In this document: piece after piece, positions 31,348 to 41,727 of the stretch
Numbering within the stretch: position 1 is the first letter of the stretch
Layout: each line of letters starts with the position of its first letter
DNA from: Cymbomonas tetramitiformis
Taxonomy: Eukaryota > Chlorophyta > Pyramimonadophyceae > Pyramimonadales > Pyramimonadaceae
Assembly (NCBI GenBank): GCA_001247695.2
Contig: LGRX02034701.1
Span: 1 to 64,000, forward strand
Length of the DNA stretch: 64,000 nt
Direction: 5' to 3'
Notes under the pieces: generated by a model
The model's database searches: none
What the model was told of the DNA's origin: nothing
The model's input: the letters and a program-made list of their open reading frames with translations, nothing else
Program-made: the position numbers and the translations under genes

Positions 31348-33410
31348 TGTGCGTGCCGCCACCCCGTCCAGCGCAACAGCCCTCTCCGGGCGCTGGACGG
31401 GGGAAACTCACCGTGCAACAGCAGGTGAGACAGCGGAGGGGAGCATGGCGCGCGGCGGGCGCCAGTTCCGAGGTGATGCAATGGATTACTCACGGGGTGA
31501 AGTTGAGGTGGAAGCGCAAGCCTCCGCCTCCGTTCGACCACGGGGTGTCACTGAGGGATGCTACGCGGCAGCAGCAGGTGTGGCTGGACGCGGAGAAGGA
31601 GAGGCTGCTGGAGAACGGTGCCTGGACGAGAGCGACGAGAAGATCTCACGTTTCTCGCGCTTTTTTAGTGCCAAAACCGGGTACGAACAAGTGGAGACTG
31701 GTGGTGGACTTCCGATGGCTGAACCAGTGGTGTGTAAAAAATCGTGTGAAGATGGAGACGCTGAAGAAACTAAGGAGACTGGCGAAACCGGGCGACTGGT
31801 GCTTCAGCTTCGACCTCCAGGACGGTTTTCACGCGCTGGGAATCCACCCGGACTTTCAACGGTTCATGCAGTTCGACCTGCAAGGGGACCTGCTTCAATG
31901 TTCAGCGATGCCGTTCGGATGGAGCGACGCTCCGAGAGTTTTCTGCAAGTTCGTACACGTGATGGTGGAGGCTTTGCGTTCTCCACAGGCAGCAGAAGAT
32001 CGCAGAGAAATCAAGAGACTGCGGGACGGTTCCGCAGTACGACAGCGATGGTCAGTCCGTCGTTGGACCGGTGGTGCTGGCGGGGACGCGAACCGTCACA
32101 GCGGAATGCGAGTACTACCGTACATGGACGATTTTCTGGTGCTGGTCGGCTCTCAGCGAGAAGGCTTTCTGCGTCGAGAAAAAGTTCAACTGGTGCTTCA
32201 TCGACTTGGCCTACGGCGGAACGAGAAGAAGGGCCACTGGGAGCCTACGCAGGTGGTGGAGCACCTCGGGCTGGAGGTGGACCTGAAGCTGGGACAATTC
32301 CGTGTGACAGAACGACGGGTGCACAAAATCCACACCAAGGCGAAGGAGATCCTGTGCGACGCAGCGAGAAATCGGAGGTGGATTCCTGCCAGGAGACTGG
32401 CGTCCTTCACGGGACTCTGCCAATCCGTGTACTTGGCAGTACCAGCGGCGCGGCTCTACCTACGGGAGCTCTACTTCGTGCTGGCGGAGAAACGCAGCTG
32501 GGGAGCGAAGGTAAAAATCTCACGTTCAGCTCGGGGGGACTTAGAATGGTGGTCCAGGCTGCCTGTGATGAGCAGGTGGAACGGGCGCAAGATCTGGAGA
32601 TCCCCGACGAGAGCGAAGGTGCACACGGACTCTTCGATGACGGCCTGGGGAGGAGTGCTGAACCTGAAGTTTCCCGCGCGAGGTTTCTGGCCAGACGAGA
32701 TGCGCTGCTGGCACATTACACACCTGGAGCTGGAGGCCGTGTACAAGACCGTACAGGCGTTCCTGCAGGAGCTGGAGGGCAAGGTCGTACGGCTCTACTG
32801 CGACAACCAGGCGGTGGTGGCGATGCTGTCACACTTCACCTCCAGGAACCCGGACCTGATGAGGAGAATGAGGAGACTCTGGCTGCTACTGGATCTGCAC
32901 AACATCGAGTTGCAGGCTCGGTACATCCGCAGCGAGGCCAACGTGTGGGCCGACAACCTTTCGCGTTGCGAGGATTTGGACGACTGGCGGCTGAATCGGG
33001 ACTGGTTCGTGTGGGCCAACAAGCAGTGGGGGCCCTACACAGTCGACCGGTTCGCTTCCGAGATCTCCGCGCAGCTTCCTCGGTACTACGCTGCGTGGAA
33101 AGACCCGAAGTGCGAAGGTGTGGACTCTCTGACGTACGACTGGCGGGGGGAGAACAATTGGGTGAACCCCCCGTGGGCGCTGCTGGACGAGGTGGCGCAC
33201 AAGCTGCGGGAGGAGGGGGCCGCTGCTACGGTGGTGGCTCCGTACTGGCCGGGACAGTCCTGGTTCAGAGAGCTGGAAGCCCTGGCCACCGAGGTGGTGA
33301 TCATGCCACGGCGCAGGGACCTGTTCACTCCGAGCAGGCTGGGAGGGTCCGAGCTGCTCGGGCCCTCGAAATGGGACGCTGTGATGTTCTTCATCGAGGC
33401 GCGCCCGTGA
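31347..33410 (+). CDS. ORF2 of YR copy 1: RT, RNase H, methyltransferase-like
   Basis: 687 codons, uninterrupted. RT (about residues 60-330): SRAFLVPKPGTNKWRLVVDF, CFSFDLQDGFHALGIHPDFQ, PFGWSDAPRVFCKFV and catalytic LPYMDDFLVLVGS near residue 258. RNase H (about 440-550): AWGGVL, LELEAVYKTVQAFL, VRLYCDNQAVVAML, YIRSEANVWADNLSR. The methyltransferase-like domain (about 560-687) has GPYTVDRFASEISAQLPRYY, NNWVNPPWALLDEV and VVAPYWPGQSWF. The start codon overlaps the gag stop. The terminal TGA overlaps the recombinase frame (CCGTGAGTTACTAC), so the next protein may be made by a -1 shift or restart. All catalytic RT residues are present. Confidence 0.92.
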   Translation: MCVPPPRPAQQPSPGAGRGKLTVQQQVRQRRGAWRAAGASSEVMQWITHGVKLRWKRKPPPPFDHGVSLRDATRQQQVWLDAEKERLLENGAWTRATRRSHVSRAFLVPKPGTNKWRLVVDFRWLNQWCVKNRVKMETLKKLRRLAKPGDWCFSFDLQDGFHALGIHPDFQRFMQFDLQGDLLQCSAMPFGWSDAPRVFCKFVHVMVEALRSPQAAEDRREIKRLRDGSAVRQRWSVRRWTGGAGGDANRHSGMRVLPYMDDFLVLVGSQREGFLRREKVQLVLHRLGLRRNEKKGHWEPTQVVEHLGLEVDLKLGQFRVTERRVHKIHTKAKEILCDAARNRRWIPARRLASFTGLCQSVYLAVPAARLYLRELYFVLAEKRSWGAKVKISRSARGDLEWWSRLPVMSRWNGRKIWRSPTRAKVHTDSSMTAWGGVLNLKFPARGFWPDEMRCWHITHLELEAVYKTVQAFLQELEGKVVRLYCDNQAVVAMLSHFTSRNPDLMRRMRRLWLLLDLHNIELQARYIRSEANVWADNLSRCEDLDDWRLNRDWFVWANKQWGPYTVDRFASEISAQLPRYYAAWKDPKCEGVDSLTYDWRGENNWVNPPWALLDEVAHKLREEGAAATVVAPYWPGQSWFRELEALATEVVIMPRRRDLFTPSRLGGSELLGPSKWDAVMFFIEARP

Positions 33411-34769
33411 GTTACTACGCTGTTGAAGTACGAAGAAGCTCTGCTACGAGTACGACAGCAAGCAAGGTGACCGTGGGTACGAGTATTGAGGTGTTCTGGA
33501 AGGACGATGACTGCTTCTACCCGGGTGTGGTGAAGGAGTTCAACGAGGACGGGAAGGCGCACGTGCTGTACGACGACGGCGACGAGGAGACGCTAGACTT
33601 GTCCGAAGAGAACTTCAAAATCATCAACAGCACGGACGAGACAACAGACGCGGACGGCGAGAACACCGAGCGGAGCAGCGGAGGCAACTACGAAGAGTAC
33701 AAGCGCGGTGGTGCTGTACAAAATTTCCTCACGCACTCACTTTGTGAGCGGTGGAGGGGTGAGTTGGGACCTTCCCGGCTCACCGAACTGGCGGTGTCGA
33801 TGCAGCAAAAGGCACTGCTGGACACGACGAAGGACAACTACGGACCGAAGGCACGGCGATTCATTTTATTTTGTGAGCGTGACCAACGGCCGTGGCTGCC
33901 AGCGTCGGAGGCGACTGTGTTGCTGTACATCGCCTCTCTGTTGGAGGACGGGAACATCCAGTCGGCATCCTTACAGCCGTACCTGTCCGCCATCAACAAC
34001 TACCACGAGGACCTTGGTTTCTCTGGACCAGCGAAGGGGCGCTCTGTGACCCGAGCTGTGAAGGGGATGGCGACCATCCAGGCGGAGCTGGCCGTGCAGG
34101 AGGAGAACATCGAGACCCAGCGGACGTGGCTGCCAGCAGCACACGTACGACGGGTGCACGAAGAGCGCTGAAGTTAATCCGAGATCGCCTGAGGAGCTGC
34201 AGCTACTGCGAGCCTTTACCTACGTGGTTGTGGCCTTCGTGACCTTCGGCAGACCGGACACGGGGACCTCGTTGTCACGGCAGCACGTTCATTGTGGCGA
34301 CGATGAGTTCTCAGTGGTGCTACTGAAGGAGAAGGGACGGCGACACCATCGAGTGAAGCGACGCCTTACAATCCCCTGGAAGGGGGTGGCTCTGTTGAAG
34401 GAGCTGATCGAGCACTGGGAGTTCTACCGTGACACAGCTTGGAGCATTTCTGAGAAGACTCAACCTGACGCCTACTGGCTGCTACCCGAGGACCCGAAGA
34501 ACTTCAAGGCTTCCGTGGCAAATGACTGGATTGGTCTAGCTCTCAGCGAGCTGGACTGCAGACCTCCTGAAGGAGGTCACTTTTCTGCACACAGCACCCG
34601 GAAGGGTGCCACGACGTGTGCTCGAGCTGTGGGTGTTACAATGGAGAAAGTGTGCTTCCTGGGAGGCTGGTCACAGTTCTCTTCGGCAGTGCAACACTAC
34701 ATCGACCCGACAGCTCTGAGGGACACAGACATGGACTACTACTTCGCTTGGTTAACATGGTCACAGTGA
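33410..34769 (+). pseudogene. ORF3 of YR copy 1: Tudor-like module and tyrosine recombinase, frameshifted
   Basis: The Tudor-like module (about 33460-33630) reads IEVFWKDDDCFYPGVVKEFN and YDDGDEETLDLSEENFKII. The recombinase core follows: RKALLDTTMSNYG-like, INNYHEDLGFSGPAKGRSVT. Compared with copy 2, single-base losses near 34156 and 34172 put a TGA after HVRRVHEER and shift the frame. The rest (34224-34769) continues with FVTFGRPDTGTSLS, PEGGHFSAHSTRKGAT (HxxR), FLGGWSQFSSAVQHYIDP (Tyr) and ends WSQ. There is no ATG at the start of the frame; ORF2 runs into it. Confidence 0.88.
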
Positions 34770-34818
34770 CAGAGATCAGATTTCTTGTGTGTGCCTCACA
34801 GTTTCATCTTTGGTTTCA

Positions 34819-35204
34819 TGGCAAATGAGGATTCGAGCAAAAGAGAAATGTTCAAATTGGAGTGCAACAGAATTTTTGTGGTTTCAGACTTTCAGAATCC
34901 GTGACTCCTGCTGCAGTAGAGCCGAATGACACATGTAGCTCCGTGACACAAACAGGATGTACAAGTAGCCACGAAGCGACACGCCTGTTCAGCTCTGTTC
35001 CTTTTGCTCTTCCCACCGCTCCCGACCCAGAGGACTCTTTCCTTTTGGTGACGTGCACAGACAGTCTGGACATCTCATCAAAAACATGAATTTAGAAAGC
35101 ATGTAAAAAGCACAAAATGCATTTTAAACACTTTACAAAATCATTTTAATGAAATGTATTGCAGTGCCTGCCTTTGGCAAATGAGGATTCGAGCAAAAGA
35201 GAAA
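34819..35204 (+). repeat. B1-A2-B2 right end of YR copy 1
   Basis: B1 34819-34848 and B2 35175-35204 are both TGGCAAATGAGGATTCGAGC plus AAAAGAGAAA. A2 34849-35011 repeats A1. The B1/A2 junction (GAGAAA|TGTTCAAA) equals the end-to-start junction expected in a circular cDNA. Confidence 0.92.
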
Positions 35205-35850
35205 CGGGAATAACGGATGTTGATGGCTCATAAAAAAGTCCCAATGCCGAGCTGGTACGTAGGAGAAACCTGGACTACGTTCTGGTTGTTGAGAAAATAC
35301 ATTTCCTCAGACGCCGGCGTCTTTGAGCAACAGGACACCGCAGCTGTATGACTTGCACTCTGACAAGACTTACAATGCTCTGAACAAGAAATCCAACTGT
35401 TCAAATGAAGTACAAGTGCGTGGTACACAGGCCGGCACTCTCGTACCTGCATAAAGTCATCCATTATTCCAACGAGAAATTGGATATGGTTGAGGACGAC
35501 ACTCAACACTACTCACAGGATATTTTCATTACTGTGCAACTGGTGGACAATGCTACAGCTTCATGCACAAGAATCCTCCTTTTCTCGTTGTGGCACAGAC
35601 GCTCTGCAAGCAAGCCTAGCCTTTGTGGAGGACCATGTGTATGGTGCCACAGACAGACCGGTGGCGGAAAACTTGTTGCAACAGTAGCTTCACGATTTCG
35701 ACATGTCGCGTGGGAAGGCGGTTCTGAGGACAACTGCAAACAAAGCTACAAAAACAGCGGGAGGACTGACACCCAAGGCGTTATACTGAGAGGAAAAAGG
35801 AGGACAAAAAGAAGGGTGGCAAGGGAGCTAAGGCCGGGGTAGGAAAACTA
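35205..35850 (+). pseudogene. gag fragment of an old YR element
   Basis: In shifting frames it reads RRNLDYV, then LSYLHKVIHYSNEKLDMVED, FSLLCNWWTMLQLHAQES, LAFVEDHVYGATDRPVAENL and LHDFDMSRGKAVL, matching the second half of the copy 1 gag. Stops and frameshifts are frequent. The fragment ends near 35850, just before the putative LTR of Copia-2. With 22160-22700 and 45523-46672 it may be part of one interrupted element. Confidence 0.8.
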
Positions 35851-35866
35851 TGACTCAGACTCTCAG

Positions 35867-36195
35867 TGTTAACAGGCACAGATAAATAATTGTGAAAGGA
35901 ATCAAAATGATGCACTGTCGTAGGAGTATAGATGACAACTGCAAAAGATGAAGTCAGAGGACAGTTCAAAATGTATGTAGTAACAGAGTACAGATGACAA
36001 AAGTACATGTAGGATTGTAGATATCTGTATCTGAGTAACAGAACAGTTGTGGCGCCAAAGACACTGTTGATGTCCCGATGTGCAAGACTCTAAAACATTA
36101 TGTTTAGATATTTAAAAGTGTAACCGTGTTTGGCAATGCCTACTAAAAACTATTCAAAGAGTATATATGAATATTAGTAGGAGTTCTACTTCCTA
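35867..36195 (+). repeat. Putative 5' LTR of Copia-2
   Basis: It starts TGTTAACAGG and ends TACTTCCTA directly before a primer-site-like sequence. No second copy exists in the window to confirm the limits, so the borders are inferred from the primer site and from similarity of the start to Copia-1 (TGTTAGAA). Confidence 0.4.
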
Positions 36196-36209
36196 GGTGA
36201 TGGGCCTGG
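36196..36209 (+). other. Putative primer-binding site of Copia-2
   Basis: GGTGATGGGCCTGG resembles the Copia-1 site GGTTATGGGCCCA, with changes at a few positions, and lies 28 bp before the gag ATG. Confidence 0.45.
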
Positions 36210-36237
36210 ATTAATCTGAATTAGGGTTGACGTCATT

Positions 36238-38240
36238 ATGGCTGGTGACGGTGAGGTCAGATATCCAACCCGGGAGTCACAGCTTCAGGAACTGATAGAT
36301 AAACAGACAGTAATGATGGAGAACATGGCACAGGCACTGAGGGCAAGCAACGAGGCTATGAAACTGAATGCAGAGAGGCGGGAGTCTGGGAAATCTAAGG
36401 ATCATGAAGGGACTAGGTCAGGTTTGACAAGCCTGGATAATGCACCAAAAACAGTGCAGTGTGTTGTAAAGTTGTTGGGCACAGTGAAATACACGGGTTC
36501 TGAGAGAAACAGGTATGAATCATGGGTGCAATTCAAAACACAGCTTGAGTCAGCAGTGCATTTTAACCCTGACCTGTTAGAGCTGAAACGAGAGGGTCAA
36601 GTGTCAGATATAGCTGATATTAAAGGACTCAGCTCATTTAAGAAGAAATCAGTGAAGGAAGAGACATCGACTGCAGAAGGGCCTTCATCACAGGCAGAGG
36701 AGGGAGACAATGACGGCAATGACGGTGAGGACAGAGAATCGGTGGACGGTTTGAGCTTCATTGCGGTACCTGGCTCTGGAAGTGTGGCAAGTGAGGTTCT
36801 GTCAGCAATTTTGAAACAGGTCACGGTTGGTGACGCCTTTGATGTTGTACGGAGGTGTGGCAATGACGGGTTGAAGGCGTACAGAAAATTGCGCTGCAGG
36901 GTGGAGTCGCAGTTGTTTGGACATCTGGCGTGCTCAATGAAGAAGTTGTGTAAACTGACTGTGAACGCGACGGAGGACCCTGTGAAACAGTTGGGATATT
37001 ATGTTGACGTGATGAGTTCTATTGTGAGCTACGGAGGTGCGAGACTGGACTCTACGACTGTGGAAGTTCTAGTGACTGCGCTGGCTGTGGCGCCTATGCC
37101 GGTGGAGTATGCTCAGGTGGTTGCGGACTTGAGCAAGGAGCGAAGGCCTTCGCTGGATATATTGGTGCAGAGGACAGCGCATTTTTATGTGAACGTGGTA
37201 CAGCAATCGCTGGTTCCGTTATCGGGAATCGTGGGGGGGACTGTTGACGAGGAGACTGTTGCTGTGGCGAGGGCTCTGGTTGCGGATAGAAGTAGGCAGA
37301 ATGAGGAGAAGAAGTTCAATGACGGGAGAAAGCTTGTTTGTCCTACGTGCTCGGGTATGCACTCTGCGGAGAAGTGCTGGATAGTGAATCTGGCAGGTAA
37401 GCAGGAGTTCATCAAGTTGAATCCAATAAAAGAGAAGGCTGTACGGGAGAACTATGCGCGGAGACTGAAGAAAATTGTGGCTAAGAAGACACCTGAGGCG
37501 GCAGTAGCTGCGACTGTGCTGGGGGCGATTGCGAAGAGTACGACAAGGCAACGACGGACGGAGGTGTCGGCGGAGGAGCTTTGGGATATTGAAGATCATG
37601 AAGAAGTTCCGGTGGCCTGTGCGACAGTGGTTACAGTGAGTAATCAGAAGGTAGTGTACACAGGAGAGGTGTTGGCAGACTCGTGGGTGTATGGCGTCTT
37701 CGATCGCGGGGAGAAGGACAAGGAGCTGGTGCAGGAGGAGTATGCTTTGAGAACTCCGGCAGGTGAAACGTGCGCTGCGATGGTGGAGAAGGATGAGGAC
37801 AGGACGCTGTATGTTGATAGTATGGCAACGAAGTCTATTTTCAATGACCTGTCAGTGTTTGAGGGCTCACAGGTGCACGCGTTGGAGGCGTCATCTTTTG
37901 AGGTCATGGCCGGTGAGGTGACAACGTCTCGTGGAGGTGGCTGCGGGACCATTACCTTGTGGAATCGGGTGACGAAGAAGGTGGACGTGTTGCGGGTGGA
38001 GGCGCAGTATGTGCCGGAGTCACCGTTCAATCTGATATCTGCAGTGAGCCTGGAGGACAAGTATGCGTTGTATGCACAACTTGGTGATGGTACGCTGAAG
38101 GACAAGGAAGGTTGGAGCGAGTACGGGGTGATCAGAAGGGGCAAGGTGTATGTGTTACCTGAGGTGAAGGTCGTGGAGGCAGCGCTGCCGGTGGTTGTGG
38201 ACGAGAAGGAGGAGTACGGTCCCATGTGGGACAGGTGTAA
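36238..38240 (+). CDS. gag: Copia-2 gag and protease, cut by YR copy 2
   Basis: The frame opens with MAGDGEVRYPTRESQLQELI and a Glu/Met-rich helix. It continues through a capsid-like part (TVKYTGSERNRYESWVQFKT, KLTVNATEDPVKQLGYYVDV) and a cysteine motif CPTCSGMHSAEKC (CX2CX3HX4C). The protease-like region reads LYVDSMATKSIFNDLS, where the usual DSGA is DSMA, so activity is doubtful. It is followed by VPESPFNLISAVSLEDK. The coding region is uninterrupted for about 667 codons and ends at the insertion point after MWDRC. Reading past 38240 enters the A1 repeat and stops at 38442; those residues are not native. Confidence 0.85.
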
Positions 38241-38403
38241 TGTTCAAATTGGAGTGCAACAGAATTTTTGTGGTTTCAGACTTTCAGAATCCGTGACTCC
38301 TGCTGCAGTAGAGCCGAATGACACATGTAGCTCCGTGACACAAACAGGATGTACAAGTAGCCACGAAGCGACACGCGTGTTCAACTCTGTTCCTTTTGCT
38401 CTT
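38241..38403 (+). repeat. A1 repeat of YR copy 2
   Basis: 163 bp, starting TGTTCAAATTGGAG immediately after the interrupted Copia-2 codon. It differs from copy 1 at very few positions. Confidence 0.92.
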
Positions 38404-38664
38404 GCAAACAGGAACTTCACGGGTACCTACGGTACTCTGTGAGGCACACTGCAAATCCGATTTTTGTAAGATTTTCTTCGCCTGTTTCACCTGTAAACAA
38501 TAGAGTAGGTAGTGACTAGACCACTAGGTTGTACGACGGCGATCGAACGACGACAGGAGATCCGGCAGCGAAGTCGCGGGGACGGCGTTACGACTTCAAA
38601 CGACGGCTTCACATCGGCTACGGCAGTACGATTGACTTCATTGTGACTCCTTTGAGGGAGAGGA

Positions 38665-39665
38665 ATGGCTGGAACTGCGAAGGGCAAGTCTACAGAGGAT
38701 TTCCCTCCCCTCCCGGGGAAGCCAGACATCGGGCAGGCTTCCCCTTCCCCGGCAGCACAGTCCACTCAGGACGTGCTGATGCAACAAATTCTGATCATGC
38801 AGAAGCAGCAAGGGGAGCTGCTTGAGATGCAGAGGCAGCAGGCAGAGGAGCATCGCCTGCTGCGTGATGAGCTACAACGACAAGCACAAATCAACGTGGA
38901 GTTGGAGGCGAAGGTGGCAGCGAAGCCTGGGACTTCTGACCCGGACACCGTAGCCAAGACCGCCGAGCAACTTCTGGAGAGAAGGAGGAAGCTGGCGTAC
39001 GTGCCAGCAGCCTCAATCAACCCGTTCCCGCCGCGGCCGGCTACGCTGACATCGAGAATGCCTCAGTTGTACGACCTGCACGGCAACAAGACGTATGATG
39101 CTCTCTCCAAGAAGTCCAACTCTTCAATGAAGTACGAGTGCCTGGTTCTGGCTCCAGCACTGTCTTATTTGCACGACGTGGTGAGCGAATGCAACGACAC
39201 GTTGGACGTGAACGAGGACTGCGATTTGTCGAACAGCGAGTGGCAGAGACGTTTCCACACAGTTACCAACTCGGTGCACGGCGTGTACGCGTTACTGTGC
39301 AACAGGTGGACGATGCTGGAACTGCGCGGGCAGCTGGAGCAGGAGCCTGGTTCTTCACAACGGGGAGGATCGGACGCTCTACGTGCTAAACTGCAGTTCG
39401 TGGAGGACAGAGTCTACCAGGCAGCAGACGGCGTGGTGGCAGATGAGGTGTTGCAGCAGTGGCTGAACGACTTCGACAAGAACCGCGGCAAGGCGATGCT
39501 GAGCCTTACGTCGAAAAATGCAGCGAACGCGGAAACGCGGGTTGTGAATCCACGGGACCGAGACCAGCGCTGGAAGGACGTAAGAAGTACGAGGAGAAGG
39601 ACGGTAAGAAGCCTACCGAAAAAGGCGGCAAGGGCCGGGGCGGAAAGCCCGCGGCCGATGTGTGA
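38665..39665 (+). pseudogene. Gag of YR copy 2, frameshifted near its end
   Basis: It starts MAGTAKGKSTEDFPPLPGKP and follows the copy 1 gag closely, including the Gln-rich coiled coil and LLCNRWTMLELRGQLEQE. Near 39580 the frame changes relative to copy 1, so the basic C-terminus (KKYEEKDGKKPTEKGG, ending PAADV) is in another frame. The original frame runs on to 40068 through out-of-frame ORF2 sequence. The TGATG stop-start junction with ORF2 is conserved at about 39663. Confidence 0.85.
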
Positions 39666-41727
39666 TGTGCGTGCCGCCACCCCGTCCAGCGCAACAGCCC
39701 TCTCCGGGCGCTGGGCGGGGAAAACTCACCGTGCAACAGCAGGTGAGACAGCGGAGGGGAGCATGGCGCGCGGCGGGCGCCAGTTCCGAGGTGATGCAAT
39801 GGATTACTCACGGGGTGAAGTTGAGGTGGAAGCGCGGGCCTCCGCCTCCGTTCGACCACGGGGTGTCACTGAGGGATGCTACGCGGCAGCAGCAGGTGTG
39901 GCTGGACGCGGAGAAGGAAAGGCTGCTACAGAACGGTGCCTGGACGAGAGCGACGAGAAGATCTCATGTTTCTCGCGCTTTTTAGTGCCGAAACCGGGTA
40001 CGAACAAGTGGAGACTGGTGGTGGACTTCCGATGGCTGAACCAGTGGTGTGTGAAAAATCGCGTGTAGATGGAGACGCTGAAGAAACTAAGGAGACTGGC
40101 GAAGCCGGGCGACTGGTGCTTCAGCTTCGACCTCCAGGACGGTTTTCATGCGTTGGGGATCCACCCGGACTTTCAACGGTTCATGCAGTTCGACCCGCAA
40201 GGGGACCTGCTTCAATGTTCGGCGATATCGTTCGGGTGGAGCGACGCTCCGAGGGTGTTCTGCAAGTTCGTACGCGTGATGGTGGAAGCTCTACGTTCTC
40301 CACAGGCAGCAGAAGATCGCAGAGAAATCAAGAGACTGCGGGACGGTTCCGCAGTACGACAGCAATGGTCAGTCCGTCGCAGGACCGGTGGTGCTGGCGG
40401 GAACGCGAACCGTCACAACGGAATGCGAGTACTACCGTACATGGACGATTTTCTGGTGCTGGTCGGCTCTCAGCGAGAAGGCTTTCTGCGTCGAGAAAAA
40501 GTTCAACTGGTGCTTCATCGACTAGGCCTACGGCGGAACGAGAAGAAGGGCCAATGGGAGCCTACACAGGTGGTGGAGCACCTCGGGTTGGAGGTGGACC
40601 TGAAGCTGGGACAATTCCGTGTGACAGAACGACGGGTACACAAGATCCACACCAAGGCGAAGGAGATCCTGTGCGACGCAGCGAGAAATCGGAGGTGGAT
40701 TCCTGCCAGGAGACTGGCGTCCTTCACGGGACTCTGCCAGTCTGTGTACTTGGCAGTACCAGCGGCGCGGCTCTACCTACGGGAGCTCTACTTCGTGCTG
40801 GCAGAGAAACGCAGCTGGGGAGCAAAGGTAAAGATCTCGCGTGCAGCTCGGGGGGACTTAGAATGGTGGTCCAGGCTGCCTGTGATGAGCAGGTGGAACG
40901 GGCGCAAGATCTGGAGATCCCCGACGAGAGCGAAGGTGCACACACACTCTTCGATGATGGCCTGGGGAGGAGTGCTGAACCTGAAGTTCCCCGCGCGAGG
41001 TTTCTGGCCAGACGAGATGCGCAACTGGCACATCACTCACCTGGAGCTGGAGGCCGTGTACAAGACCGTACAGGCGTTCCTGCAGGAGCTGGAGGGCAAG
41101 GTCGTACGGCTCTACTGCGACAACGAGGCGGTGGTGGTAATGCTCTCGCACTTCACCTCCAGAAACCCGGACCTGATGAGGAGAATGAGGAGGCTCTGGC
41201 TGCTACTGGATCTGCACGACATCGAGTTGCAGGCTCGTTACATCCGCAGCGAGGCCAACGTGTGGGCCGACAACCTTTCTCGTTGCGAGGATTTGGACGA
41301 CTGGCGGCTCAATCGAGACTGGTTCGTGTGGGCCAACAAGCAGTGGGGCCCCTACACAGTCGACCGGTTCGCTTCCGAGATCTCCGCGCAGCTTCCTCGG
41401 TACTACGCTGCGTGGAAAGACCCGAAGTGCGAAGGTGTGGACTCTCTGACGTACGACTGGCGGGGGGAAAACAATTGGGTGAACCCCCCGTGGGCGCTGC
41501 TGGACGAGGTGGCGCACAAGCTGCGGGAGGAGGGGGCCGCTGCTACGGTGGTGGCTCCGTACTGGCCGGGACAGTCCTGGTTCAGGGAGCTGGAGGCCCT
41601 GGCCACCGAGGTGGTGATCATGCCGCGGCGCAGGGACCTGTTCACTCCGAGCAGGCTGGGAGGGTCCGAGCTGCTCGGGCCCTCAAAGTGGGACACTGTG
41701 ATGTTCTTCATCGAGGCGCGCCCGTGA
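39665..41727 (+). pseudogene. ORF2 of YR copy 2: RT, RNase H, methyltransferase-like, broken
   Basis: Two lesions distinguish it from copy 1: a T run of five instead of six at about 39980 gives a stop after SHVSRAF, and a Lys AAG codon is TAG at 40066-40068. From ATG 40069 the remaining 552 codons are open: CFSFDLQDGFHALGIHPDFQ, LPYMDDFLVLVGS, RLYCDNEAVVVMLSHF (Asn-Glu instead of Asn-Gln), and NNWVNPPWALLDEV. The N-terminal RT fingers are lost from the protein. The terminal TGA overlaps ORF3 exactly as in copy 1. Confidence 0.9.

Larger units (their letters stand above)
29920..35204 (+). mobile_element. YR retrotransposon copy 1 (PAT-type split repeats), 5285 bp
   Basis: The element runs from TGTTCAAATTGG to GCAAAAGAGAAA. 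Its plan is A1 (163 bp), gag, RT-RNase H-methyltransferase-like ORF, Tudor-recombinase ORF, B1 (30 bp), A2 (163 bp), spacer of 163 bp, B2 (30 bp). This split-direct-repeat plan is that of PAT/Ngaro-type YR elements, not of classical DIRS1 with inverted repeats. Gag and ORF2 are intact; the recombinase has frameshifts. The sequence to its right is a related old gag fragment (35205-35850). Confidence 0.92.

Noticed and set aside
31340..34171. 943-codon plus-strand ORF overlapping ORF2 of YR copy 1 (and the 1074-codon frame at 39876-43100)
   Set aside because: The first two thirds is the out-of-frame shadow of RT-RNase H. Only the last part, after the ORF2 stop, is the real Tudor-recombinase frame.
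29920..35011. The 163-bp direct repeats as LTRs of an ordinary LTR element
   Set aside because: The internal enzymes are a tyrosine recombinase type, the repeats are split with a separate 30-bp B repeat, and the codon-level insertion of the sister copy shows no target duplication.
38239..38442. C-terminal extension of the Copia-2 gag-protease ORF
   Set aside because: It is the A1 repeat of YR copy 2 read through after the insertion point, and the same residues occur at every A repeat.
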